Of a stretch of 52,406 nucleotides of DNA, positions 44,755 through 51,620 are shown in pieces (position 1 is the stretch's first letter; the number at the start of each line of letters is the position of its first letter). The translations under genes were made by a program, and so were the position numbers. Origin of the DNA: Caloramator australicus RC3 (GTDB lineage Bacteria; Bacillota; Clostridia; Clostridiales; Caloramatoraceae); assembly GCF_000297115.1 (NCBI RefSeq), contig NZ_CAKP01000036.1:1-52406 (forward strand), given 5' to 3'. The notes beneath the pieces are model-generated. The model had not been told where the DNA came from. It ran no database searches and saw only the letters and a program-made list of their open reading frames with translations.

Positions 44755-45865
44755 TTTACCTGAAATTGATTTTGTGGATAAAGATGTTGAAAATATACGA
44801 GAAAGTATCATAACAACTTACGAAGCTTTGGTTGGAAAAACTTTATATCCTGGTGATCCTGTAAGGATGTTTTTAGAAACAATTGCAAGTATTATAGTTC
44901 AACAAAGGATATTAATAGATATGGCAGCAAAACAAAATACTTTAAGATATGCTAAAGGTGAATTTCTTGATCATATCGGTGCATTATTAGGGGTGTTACG
45001 AAAACCAGCTACAAAAGCAACCACTATTTTAAGATTTACAATATCAGAACCAAGAGAAGAAGCGATACCAATTCCAATTGGGACAAGAGTTACTACCAAT
45101 GATTATGATAGTAAAATATATTTTCAAACAACAGAATATAAAGAAATTAATCCAGGTGAATTGTATGTAGATGTAAATGCTGAATGCACAGTAGAAGGTG
45201 AAATAGGAAATGGATATATAATAGGTCAAATAAATCAAATTGTAGATCCATTCCCTTATTTTGAATCGGTAACAAATATTACAGAATCATCTGGTGGAGT
45301 AGACGAAGAAGATGATGAATCATTTAGACAAAGGATATATGAAGCTCCAGAATCATTTTCAACTGCAGGACCAGAAGGAGCATATATAAGTTTAGCAAAA
45401 CAAGCATCGCCTTTAATTTGTGATGTGACAGTGAGGTCACCTTCGCCAGGAGTTGTAGAAATAACGCCTTTAACTTATTCTGGAGAAGTTACTCAAGAAA
45501 TAATAGATTTAGTTAATGCAGTATGCAGTTCTAAAGATGCAAGACCTCTTACGGATAATGTAGTTGTAAGAGCTCCTGAGAAAATTTTTTATGATATAAA
45601 TTTAACTTATTATATCTCGCAAGAAAATGAAACACTACAAAACAGCATAAATGATGCAGTTAACAAAGCTATAAATGAATATATGGACTGGCAAAAGAGT
45701 AAACTTGGAAGAAATATAAACCCTTCAGAGTTAATAAAAAGAGTAATGCAAGCAGGTGCAAGTAGAGTTGTGTTAAATGAACCAGTTTTTCAACAACTTG
45801 AATTGTATCAAGTTGCAGTAGCAAATTCGGTAAGCATCAGTTTTGGTGGTGTTGAAGATGAATGA
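44738..45865 (+). CDS. Baseplate protein gpJ
   Basis: A 375-aa baseplate J family protein: FLETIASIIVQQRILIDMAAKQN, split as FLETIASIIVQ and QRILIDMAAKQN, then GEFLDHIGALLG, ESSGGVDEEDDESFRQRI, and a C-terminal NPSELIKRVMQAGASRVVL. It forms the wedge ring around the hub. Its ATG lies in gpW's end behind AAGGTGAG. It overlaps gpI by eight bases. Confidence 0.93.
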   Translation: MMIIYDLPEIDFVDKDVENIRESIITTYEALVGKTLYPGDPVRMFLETIASIIVQQRILIDMAAKQNTLRYAKGEFLDHIGALLGVLRKPATKATTILRFTISEPREEAIPIPIGTRVTTNDYDSKIYFQTTEYKEINPGELYVDVNAECTVEGEIGNGYIIGQINQIVDPFPYFESVTNITESSGGVDEEDDESFRQRIYEAPESFSTAGPEGAYISLAKQASPLICDVTVRSPSPGVVEITPLTYSGEVTQEIIDLVNAVCSSKDARPLTDNVVVRAPEKIFYDINLTYYISQENETLQNSINDAVNKAINEYMDWQKSKLGRNINPSELIKRVMQAGASRVVLNEPVFQQLELYQVAVANSVSISFGGVEDE

Positions 45866-46745
45866 TATATACAACATTAGTATATTAGACATTTTACCAT
45901 CAAATTTAAAAACTGATTCTAAAATTGTTGCAGCGGCAAAAGCAATAGATATAGAATTACAAAAAACATCAGATCAAATAAAAGAAGCAATTTTGCTGGC
46001 AAGAATTGATGAGTTGAGTGAAGAAAAACTCGACTTACTTGCTTGGCAATTTCATGTTGATTATTATGACAAACAATTAGACATTGAAAGAAAAAGAACA
46101 ATGATAAAAAAATCAATAGAATGGCACATAAAAAAAGGAACTGTGAGTTCAATTGAAGAATTGATTGCAACGACATTTGGTAATAAAGCAGAAATAAGTG
46201 AATGGTTTCAATATAATGGTCAACCATATACTTTTAAGGTAACTATAACAAATTTAGTGGTATACGATAATTTAGTTCGAAAATTTTTAAAAGCATTGTA
46301 TTCAATAAAAAATGTAAGAAGCCACTTAGAAGCATTAAACATAGAAATGGAGCTTAGTAAGCCAACTGATTTTATTCCTATTATTGAAGCTATAAATTTA
46401 GCTGAACAAAGTTATCCTGATATTGAATATAAAATAATTGGAGCTATTAATAATAAAGTTAATTTACAGTGTGAAAATAAAACATACAAATTTAGCTATT
46501 TGCTATGCAATATGCCATTATGCGGAACAAAACCAGACTTAGCTAAAATAGGGAGAACTATTCAGTCTATTTTACAGATGCCTACCACAGCAGCAAATTA
46601 TTATTTTAATTATGAGTTATGCGGAACAAAATATGGAATTTCAACAATAGGACTAACACACATAGATAACTTAAAGTTTGACATGGATAGTAATGTTTAT
46701 AGTTTCACTTATGAGCCATGTGGAACTAAATATTGCCAAGCATAA
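45858..46745 (+). CDS. Tail protein gpI with CGTK repeats
   Basis: A 295-aa protein. Residues of about 5-150 match the P2 gpI family (LDLLAWQFHVDYYD, VSSIEELIATTFG) that completes the baseplate and attaches the fibres. The C-terminal 95 residues carry three copies of a 'YxFxYxxCGTK' motif, ending in a CQA tail. From memory, similar Cys-Gly-Thr-Lys tails occur in other clostridial phage gpI proteins. ATG 45858 overlaps the gpJ stop. Confidence 0.87.
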   Translation: MNDIYNISILDILPSNLKTDSKIVAAAKAIDIELQKTSDQIKEAILLARIDELSEEKLDLLAWQFHVDYYDKQLDIERKRTMIKKSIEWHIKKGTVSSIEELIATTFGNKAEISEWFQYNGQPYTFKVTITNLVVYDNLVRKFLKALYSIKNVRSHLEALNIEMELSKPTDFIPIIEAINLAEQSYPDIEYKIIGAINNKVNLQCENKTYKFSYLLCNMPLCGTKPDLAKIGRTIQSILQMPTTAANYYFNYELCGTKYGISTIGLTHIDNLKFDMDSNVYSFTYEPCGTKYCQA

Positions 46746-46757
46746 GGAGGTGACAAT

Positions 46758-47057
46758 GTGCTTACATCAAATGCTTTGCAAAAGTTAAAAGATTTTATTA
46801 GAGATAATGTATCATATGGCAAATATAGAATTGGAACAACCTATTATCAAGTTCCGATTCATAATATTGAAATTGTTGATGACAAAGTAAATATTTACTT
46901 GCTACTCGACAATACAATTACAGGAACAGTAACAATTAATCAATTCCAGCTTTATGATAAAGATAATAATTTATTCGCAGAAAAAACAGAAAGTATAACT
47001 AAAAATGATACTCAAGGTATATTAGTTAAGTTTTCTATCACAGTTCAGGAGGTGTAA
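46758..47057 (+). CDS. Small tail-fibre region protein
   Basis: A 99-aa beta-rich protein starting at GTG behind AAGGAGGTGAC. It has the pattern of a small phage baseplate/fibre accessory domain (YQVPIHNIEIVDDKVNIYLLL). The role is unknown; its place between gpI and the fibre suggests an adaptor. Confidence 0.6.
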   Translation: MLTSNALQKLKDFIRDNVSYGKYRIGTTYYQVPIHNIEIVDDKVNIYLLLDNTITGTVTINQFQLYDKDNNLFAEKTESITKNDTQGILVKFSITVQEV

Positions 47058-47060
47058 TAA

Positions 47061-47903
47061 ATGTCGATAACACCAGGTCAGTATGAAAAAATACAATGGT
47101 ATGATCATGTAGTTGACCAAAATGGGAATGTAATTCAGCAAGGAACACCACTTAGTGCAACAAATTTAAACCGCATGGAAGAAGGAATAGATATTGGAGA
47201 TAATGTTGTTGGATTATTAGTAGTAGAAGTATTAACAAAGCTAAATGCAGTAAATAAAGAACTTGAAAAATGGAGAAAGCAAAGATTACAGCAGGGAACA
47301 GTAACTATTTATAATAAATTTGTAATAAATGGTTGTGTTATATCCAAAATGCCTAACAGTAGATATATACAAATCACAAAAACAGGAACCTATACACAAG
47401 GAGAGGTCTCATTAATTTTTGCAGGAAAAGTTCATATGATACCTGATGAACAACAGGTGGCATTAATCCCAACCAATCCAACTGGATCAAGCATAACATA
47501 TTATGCTTATTTACAATACGATAGTTCTGCAGGAAGGTATAAAGTATATGTAGGGCAAACAGTCCCAGCAGACGCATTAAAACTTTATAGAATTGTTGTT
47601 CCGGCGAATGATCAAGGCTCGGATTTAACTTTTGTAACTTTGTATGATGAAAGAAGGATAGAAACAGGATATCCTTTTTATTTTTCTTCGGATCCTTATT
47701 CAGTTGTTACATTAACAGGTTTTCCAATGCTTGATAGTCCAGATTATGACGTTCATCTTACAGTAGAATCGGCAAGTGACTTAGATAGGGTCGGAAGAGT
47801 TGAAGTTTATGATAAGACTGCAAATTCTTTTAAAATTAAATATTCAGGACTTGCTGATAATGTTACTATAAGATGGACAATAATTAATCCAGATATAGCG
47901 TGA
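47061..47903 (+). CDS. Tail fibre protein
   Basis: A 280-aa protein. The N terminus has the phage fibre pattern LSATNLNRMEEGI, then a helical neck (about 45-75) and a long beta-rich C-terminal domain. It probably links the baseplate to the diversified tip protein encoded two genes later. AGGAGGTG precedes the ATG. Confidence 0.75.
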   Translation: MSITPGQYEKIQWYDHVVDQNGNVIQQGTPLSATNLNRMEEGIDIGDNVVGLLVVEVLTKLNAVNKELEKWRKQRLQQGTVTIYNKFVINGCVISKMPNSRYIQITKTGTYTQGEVSLIFAGKVHMIPDEQQVALIPTNPTGSSITYYAYLQYDSSAGRYKVYVGQTVPADALKLYRIVVPANDQGSDLTFVTLYDERRIETGYPFYFSSDPYSVVTLTGFPMLDSPDYDVHLTVESASDLDRVGRVEVYDKTANSFKIKYSGLADNVTIRWTIINPDIA

Positions 47904-47912
47904 GGTGATAAT

Positions 47913-48224
47913 ATGCAGATAGTTCATATGAATGATGGGCCTAAAATAGATTATCAGTTAGAAAACAATATTCTTAGAATTGCTGATATTGAAATCAACT
48001 TGCAAGAAAGACAAAGAGATACAGAAACTGTAATCAATATTTCCAAAAATGATGTAATACATGAGGGGATTGGATATTGGCTACTTGCAACAGTTGTTTT
48101 ACCACCTAAAAAATATACAATAATCGAGGAAGAGGAAATTGATGGCGAAGAAATAAAAACAAGAATAGAAGCTTTACCTTTGGATACAGAGATGGTAAAG
48201 CTTTATTTATTTTCTATAGAATAA
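47913..48224 (+). CDS. Hypothetical fibre-associated protein
   Basis: A 103-aa, beta-rich, acidic protein (DYQLENNILRIADIEINLQERQ, split as DYQLENNILRIAD and IEINLQERQ; ATVVLPPKKYTIIEEEE). It sits between the fibre and the DGR target gene. It may be a fibre chaperone or a small structural unit. GAGGTGATA precedes the ATG. Confidence 0.6.
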   Translation: MQIVHMNDGPKIDYQLENNILRIADIEINLQERQRDTETVINISKNDVIHEGIGYWLLATVVLPPKKYTIIEEEEIDGEEIKTRIEALPLDTEMVKLYLFSIE

Positions 48225-48237
48225 GGGAGGGACTTTT

Positions 48238-49356
48238 ATGGCATTTACATTTTCAATTAAGGACACTTATAGAGCTGCAGTTGAGGCAGCAACAGGAGGG
48301 AAAAACACGGTTCTTTATGATGATAAAGGGAATCCATCCATAATGGTAGTTATACCAAAGTTTAAAATCAAAGATGTTATAGATGGCTATGCAGGAGATG
48401 AATATCACCCAGCGTTTATAAAAAATGGAGTTGTTAAAGATTATATTTTTATAAGCAAATATCAAAACATAGTATACGATGGCAGAGCATATAGCTTACC
48501 TATGCAAGACCCAAAGACATATATAACTTTTGATCAAGCATTGAGTTCTTGTTATGCCAAAGGTGATGGCTGGCACCTCATGACTAATGCTGAGTGGGCA
48601 GCAATTGCGCTTTGGTGTAAGAAAAATGGTTTTATGCCAAGGGGTAATAATAACTATGGCTCAGACATTTCAGCAGCTCATGAAAAAGGAAAAGAAACAT
48701 ATTTTGATAGTGGAGCAGGCAAAACAGGAAGAGTTGCAACTGGGAGCGGACCTGCAAGTTGGGCACACGATAATACAAATGAAGGCATCTTTGACCTTAA
48801 CGGAAACGTATGGGAGTGGGTAGCAGGCTTAAGGCTAAAAAATGGCGAAATACAAATAATTAAAGACAATGATGCAGCTATACTGAATGCGGACCATACA
48901 GATACATCTGCATTGTGGAAAGCTATATTACAAGATGGTTCATTGGTTGCTCCGGGTACTGCTGACACATTAAAATTTGATAATACAACAGCAGGAAGTA
49001 CAAATACTACACCTGCCGATATTGGTGGGGATCCGCAATTAAATAAAACTATAAACAATATAATGTATACTTCTGGTGGGCAAGTAGATTATGGATATTC
49101 TCAATGTAATTTTGAAAGTTTAACCGCAGCATCAGGGGTAACAGCTCCTACTTTATTAAAAGCATTAGGACTATTCCCAATTGACGCATCACACGGCGGA
49201 GATATATTCATTGTTCGTAACTATGGTGAAAGATTCCCTCTTCGTGGGGCCCACTGGCTCGACGGTGCAAGTGCTGGGGTGTTCGCTTTGGCCTTGAACC
49301 TCCCTCGTTCGCATGCCAGCGGCAACTTTGGTTTCCGCTCCGCTTATTGTTTATAA
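48238..49356 (+). CDS. DGR-diversified tail tip protein (C-type lectin/FGE fold)
   Basis: A 372-aa probable receptor-binding protein. Residues of about 40-370 resemble the formylglycine-generating-enzyme/sulfatase-modifying type of C-type lectin fold, with WHLMTNAEWAAIALW, FDLNGNVWEWVAG and a final RGAHW...GFRSAY strand set. The last 38 codons (332-369) are the variable repeat. Relative to the template, residues 339, 341, 342, 352, 355, 359, 361, 362 and 364 are changed. This matches known DGR targets such as Bordetella Mtd. GGGAGGG precedes the ATG. Confidence 0.93.
   Translation: MAFTFSIKDTYRAAVEAATGGKNTVLYDDKGNPSIMVVIPKFKIKDVIDGYAGDEYHPAFIKNGVVKDYIFISKYQNIVYDGRAYSLPMQDPKTYITFDQALSSCYAKGDGWHLMTNAEWAAIALWCKKNGFMPRGNNNYGSDISAAHEKGKETYFDSGAGKTGRVATGSGPASWAHDNTNEGIFDLNGNVWEWVAGLRLKNGEIQIIKDNDAAILNADHTDTSALWKAILQDGSLVAPGTADTLKFDNTTAGSTNTTPADIGGDPQLNKTINNIMYTSGGQVDYGYSQCNFESLTAASGVTAPTLLKALGLFPIDASHGGDIFIVRNYGERFPLRGAHWLDGASAGVFALALNLPRSHASGNFGFRSAYCL
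49233..49344 (+). repeat. DGR variable repeat (VR)
   Basis: A 112-bp copy of the template repeat at 49803-49914 (offset 570) with 12 mismatches. All 12 fall at adenines in the template: five A to C, four A to G, three A to T. The last 15 bp (49330-49344, GGTTTCCGCTCCGCT) are identical and lack A, the place of the initiation site in known DGRs. Confidence 0.97.
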
Positions 49357-49385
49357 TCTGGAATCTGAAATACTGTAATCTGAAT

Positions 49386-49405
49386 TAGCCTGCGAAAGCA
49401 GGCTA
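49386..49405. other. Hairpin with GAAA loop downstream of VR
   Basis: An 8-bp perfect stem (TAGCCTGC with GCAGGCTA) closed by GAAA. DGR targets are known to need a stem with a 4-nt GRNA-type loop a short distance after VR. Here the distance is 41 bp. A weak T-rich tail also lets it act as a terminator. Three AATCTG repeats lie between VR and the hairpin. Confidence 0.75.
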
Positions 49406-49427
49406 TAATTTTCAAAAAGGTGATTAT

Positions 49428-49772
49428 ATGCAACAAGATTTTAAGTTATTGCAGAAAACATACGACATGATACTTTACGGGAATATATGCCTGCAACAAT
49501 TTCCTAAACATGAGAAACACGTTCTTGCAGCAGACATAAGAAAATCAATGTATAAATTGCTTGAATTAATAGTTAGAGCAAATAAAAAATACTACAAGAA
49601 GACAACATTAGAGGAAATTGATATAGAGATTGATGTTTTAAGAAATTTAATAAGACTATCAGCAGATTCGCAACTTAGATATTTGCCTATTAAAAAATAT
49701 GAAAATTGGTCCAAGATGTTAAATGAAATCGGAAAAATGCTAGGCGGATGGATAAAGAGAACAAATAATTAA
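49428..49772 (+). CDS. avd: DGR accessory variability determinant (Avd)
   Basis: A 114-aa four-helix-bundle protein. It has the usual Avd pattern: KTYDMILYG near the N terminus, LLELIVRAN, and a C-terminal KKYENWSKMLNEIGKMLGGWIK, split as KKYENWSKMLN and EIGKMLGGWIK. Avd forms a pentamer that binds the reverse transcriptase and the template RNA and is needed for mutagenic copying. AAAAGGTGATT precedes the ATG. It lies between target gene and TR, the order seen in Bordetella. Confidence 0.93.
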   Translation: MQQDFKLLQKTYDMILYGNICLQQFPKHEKHVLAADIRKSMYKLLELIVRANKKYYKKTTLEEIDIEIDVLRNLIRLSADSQLRYLPIKKYENWSKMLNEIGKMLGGWIKRTNN

Positions 49773-49786
49773 TCAATTTATATTAA

Positions 49787-49987
49787 AAGGGAATGAGCCG
49801 TTATTCCCTCTTCGTGGGGCCAACTGGAACAACGGTGCAAGTGCTGGGGTGTTCGCTTTGAACTTGAACAACCCTCGTTCGAATGCCAACAGCAACATTG
49901 GTTTCCGCTCCGCTCTATATCATAGCCAGAAGGCGAACACCCCAAGGGGTGTCGTTCAGTGCATGATTTAAAGGGGCTCATTCCCTT
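49787..49987 (+). ncRNA. DGR template RNA domain enclosed by a 13-bp inverted repeat
   Basis: AAGGGAATGAGCC at 49787-49799 is the perfect reverse complement of GGCTCATTCCCTT at 49975-49987. The stem would enclose the TR and a second hairpin (GAACACCCC 49935-49943 with GGGGTGT-C-GTTC 49946-49957). A third small hairpin with a GAAA loop (TTGCC/GGCAA, 49986-49999) starts at the closing stem. RNA status is inferred from the DGR context and from the pairing. Confidence 0.7.
49803..49914 (+). repeat. DGR template repeat (TR)
   Basis: The 112-bp template has 23 adenines, 12 of which are changed in VR; no other base differs. Its codons in VR frame are rich in AAC/AAT (nine Asn), the codon that yields the most outcomes on adenine mutation, and mutation of those two adenines cannot create a stop. 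It ends with the A-free block 49900-49914. Confidence 0.97.
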
Positions 49988-50079
49988 GCCGAAAGGCAAA
50001 AAATTGAATTACTGCAAAGGCAGCTAGTAGCAATTGCGAAAGATGTCACGTGCAGCATATTATGACAACGAGGTGAGAC

Positions 50080-51141
50080 ATGAAAAGATATAATAATTTA
50101 TATGAAAAAATTTATGATTTTGAAAACCTTTATGAAGCTTACAAAGAAGCAAGAAGGTGTAAAAGATATAGAGAAGAAGTATTGAAGTTTAGTTCAAATT
50201 TAGAAGAAAATTTAATTCAAATACAAAATGAGTTAATATGGAAAATGTATAAGGTAGGAAGATATAGAGAATTTTATGTTTATGAACCAAAGAAAAGGCT
50301 TATAATGGCCCTACCTTTTAAGGACAGAGTAGTTCAATGGGCGATATATAGGGTGTTAAACCCAATATATAATAAGACCTTTATTGAACACTCTTATGCT
50401 TGTAGAATTGGGAAAGGAACACACAAAGCAGCTCAAAAACTTCAATATTGGCTAAGAAAAGTTTCAAGAAAACCAGGAAAATGGTATTACTTAAAACTTG
50501 ATATATCTAAATATTTTTACAGAATAGACCATGAGGTTTTAACAAAAATCCTCAGAAGAAAAATAAAGGATAAAAATCTGATTTGGTTGTTGGAACTCAT
50601 AATTAAAAGTGAAGATACTAAGTTTGGTTTGCCTTTAAATGGTGAACCGGGCGAAAGCGAAAGAATTGGGGGAAAAGGAATACCAATAGGTAATCTGACA
50701 AGCCAACTATTTGCAAATATATACTTAAATGAACTAGACCAATTTGTAAAGCATGTTCTAAAAGTTAAGTATTATATGCGTTATATGGATGATGTTATAG
50801 TTTTAAGTAATAATAAAAAACATTTGCATTATTTAAAAGCAGAAATAGAAAATTATCTTAATAATGAATTAAAATTACATTTAAACAATAAAACTGCTAT
50901 AAGGCCTATAACACTGGGAATAGAATTTGTTGGTTATAAATTATGGCCAACCCACGTTAAGCTTAAAAAGAAAACTTCACTTAAAATAAAACGAAGACTT
51001 AAATATTTGAAAAAAGCTTTTAAAAGAAAAGGAATAAGCTTTAGCATAATAAACTCAACTGTTCAGTCATACATGGGACTTTTGAAACATTGCAATAGTT
51101 ATGGTTTGAGAAAGAAAATATTTGACGATTTTGTTTTGTAA
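50080..51141 (+). CDS. DGR reverse transcriptase
   Basis: A 353-aa reverse transcriptase that copies the TR RNA with errors at adenines. Motifs: RLIMALPFKDRVVQWAIYR (RT1-2), catalytic D141 in LKLDISKYF (RT3), GIPIGNLTSQLFANIYLNELD containing the DGR-type IGNxxSQ signature (203-209, RT4; split as GIPIGNLTSQ and LFANIYLNELD), and YMDD at 235-238 (RT5). No maturase or nuclease domain follows, which fits DGR enzymes and not group II introns. GAGGTGAG precedes the ATG. Confidence 0.96.
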   Translation: MKRYNNLYEKIYDFENLYEAYKEARRCKRYREEVLKFSSNLEENLIQIQNELIWKMYKVGRYREFYVYEPKKRLIMALPFKDRVVQWAIYRVLNPIYNKTFIEHSYACRIGKGTHKAAQKLQYWLRKVSRKPGKWYYLKLDISKYFYRIDHEVLTKILRRKIKDKNLIWLLELIIKSEDTKFGLPLNGEPGESERIGGKGIPIGNLTSQLFANIYLNELDQFVKHVLKVKYYMRYMDDVIVLSNNKKHLHYLKAEIENYLNNELKLHLNNKTAIRPITLGIEFVGYKLWPTHVKLKKKTSLKIKRRLKYLKKAFKRKGISFSIINSTVQSYMGLLKHCNSYGLRKKIFDDFVL

Positions 51142-51154
51142 TCGGAGGTGCAAT

Positions 51155-51472
51155 ATGAATGACTGCAAGAATTGTGTATATATAGATACACTTTCAAAGA
51201 GAGTTGCTGAACTTGAAAAAGATGTAGAACGAGTAAAGCAAGATATAATTGAAATAAAAGAAATAAACGCAGAAAACAGAGCAAATTTCAAAAGAATATT
51301 TGATGAAATTGCACAAATAAGGAGAGCGGTAGAGAAAATAGCAGAAAAGATAGACGAGATAGAAAAAAGACCAGCAAAAAATTGGGATGTTATTGTAGCT
51401 GCATTACTTTCAAGTGCGGCTGCTTTCTTTTTATCTCAAATTCTAGAGATGAGCATAATTGATAAAAAATAA
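51155..51472 (+). CDS. XhlA/holin-like lysis protein
   Basis: A 105-aa protein. A CKNC knuckle at the N terminus and a long coiled coil (about 10-80, KRVAELEKDVERVKQDI) precede one transmembrane segment (about 83-101, WDVIVAALLSSAAAFFLSQI) and a short basic end. This is the XhlA/BhlA-type layout of proteins that take part in host lysis. GGAGGTGC precedes the ATG. Endolysin and a further holin would be expected next but are not seen. Confidence 0.75.
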   Translation: MNDCKNCVYIDTLSKRVAELEKDVERVKQDIIEIKEINAENRANFKRIFDEIAQIRRAVEKIAEKIDEIEKRPAKNWDVIVAALLSSAAAFFLSQILEMSIIDKK

Positions 51473-51620
51473 AATAATTAATGTCAAATAGTTCCAATTT
51501 TTAAGAATGGCAGCTTAAATACTTTAAATTAAAGTTAAATTAAGAACAAAAGAGCTCCAAAAAGGGTAGACTACCCCCTTGGTAAAATTTGCTGATTTAA
51601 AAATTAATTTAAAAGCTTGT

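Noticed and set aside
47061..47903. A second DGR variable repeat in the fibre gene
   Set aside because: No copy of the TR core is visible outside 49233-49344.
49778..49999. Minus-strand open frame across the DGR template repeat
   Set aside because: It lies over the TR and its stems; the template RNA explains this sequence and no ribosome site is seen.
50080..51141. Group II intron or retron origin for the reverse transcriptase
   Set aside because: There is no maturase or endonuclease domain and no intron RNA core; IGNxxSQ, avd and TR/VR show it is a DGR enzyme.
10790..51480. CRISPR array
   Set aside because: No set of regularly spaced repeats of 24-40 bp was found; the repeats seen are operators, att-type sites and TR/VR.
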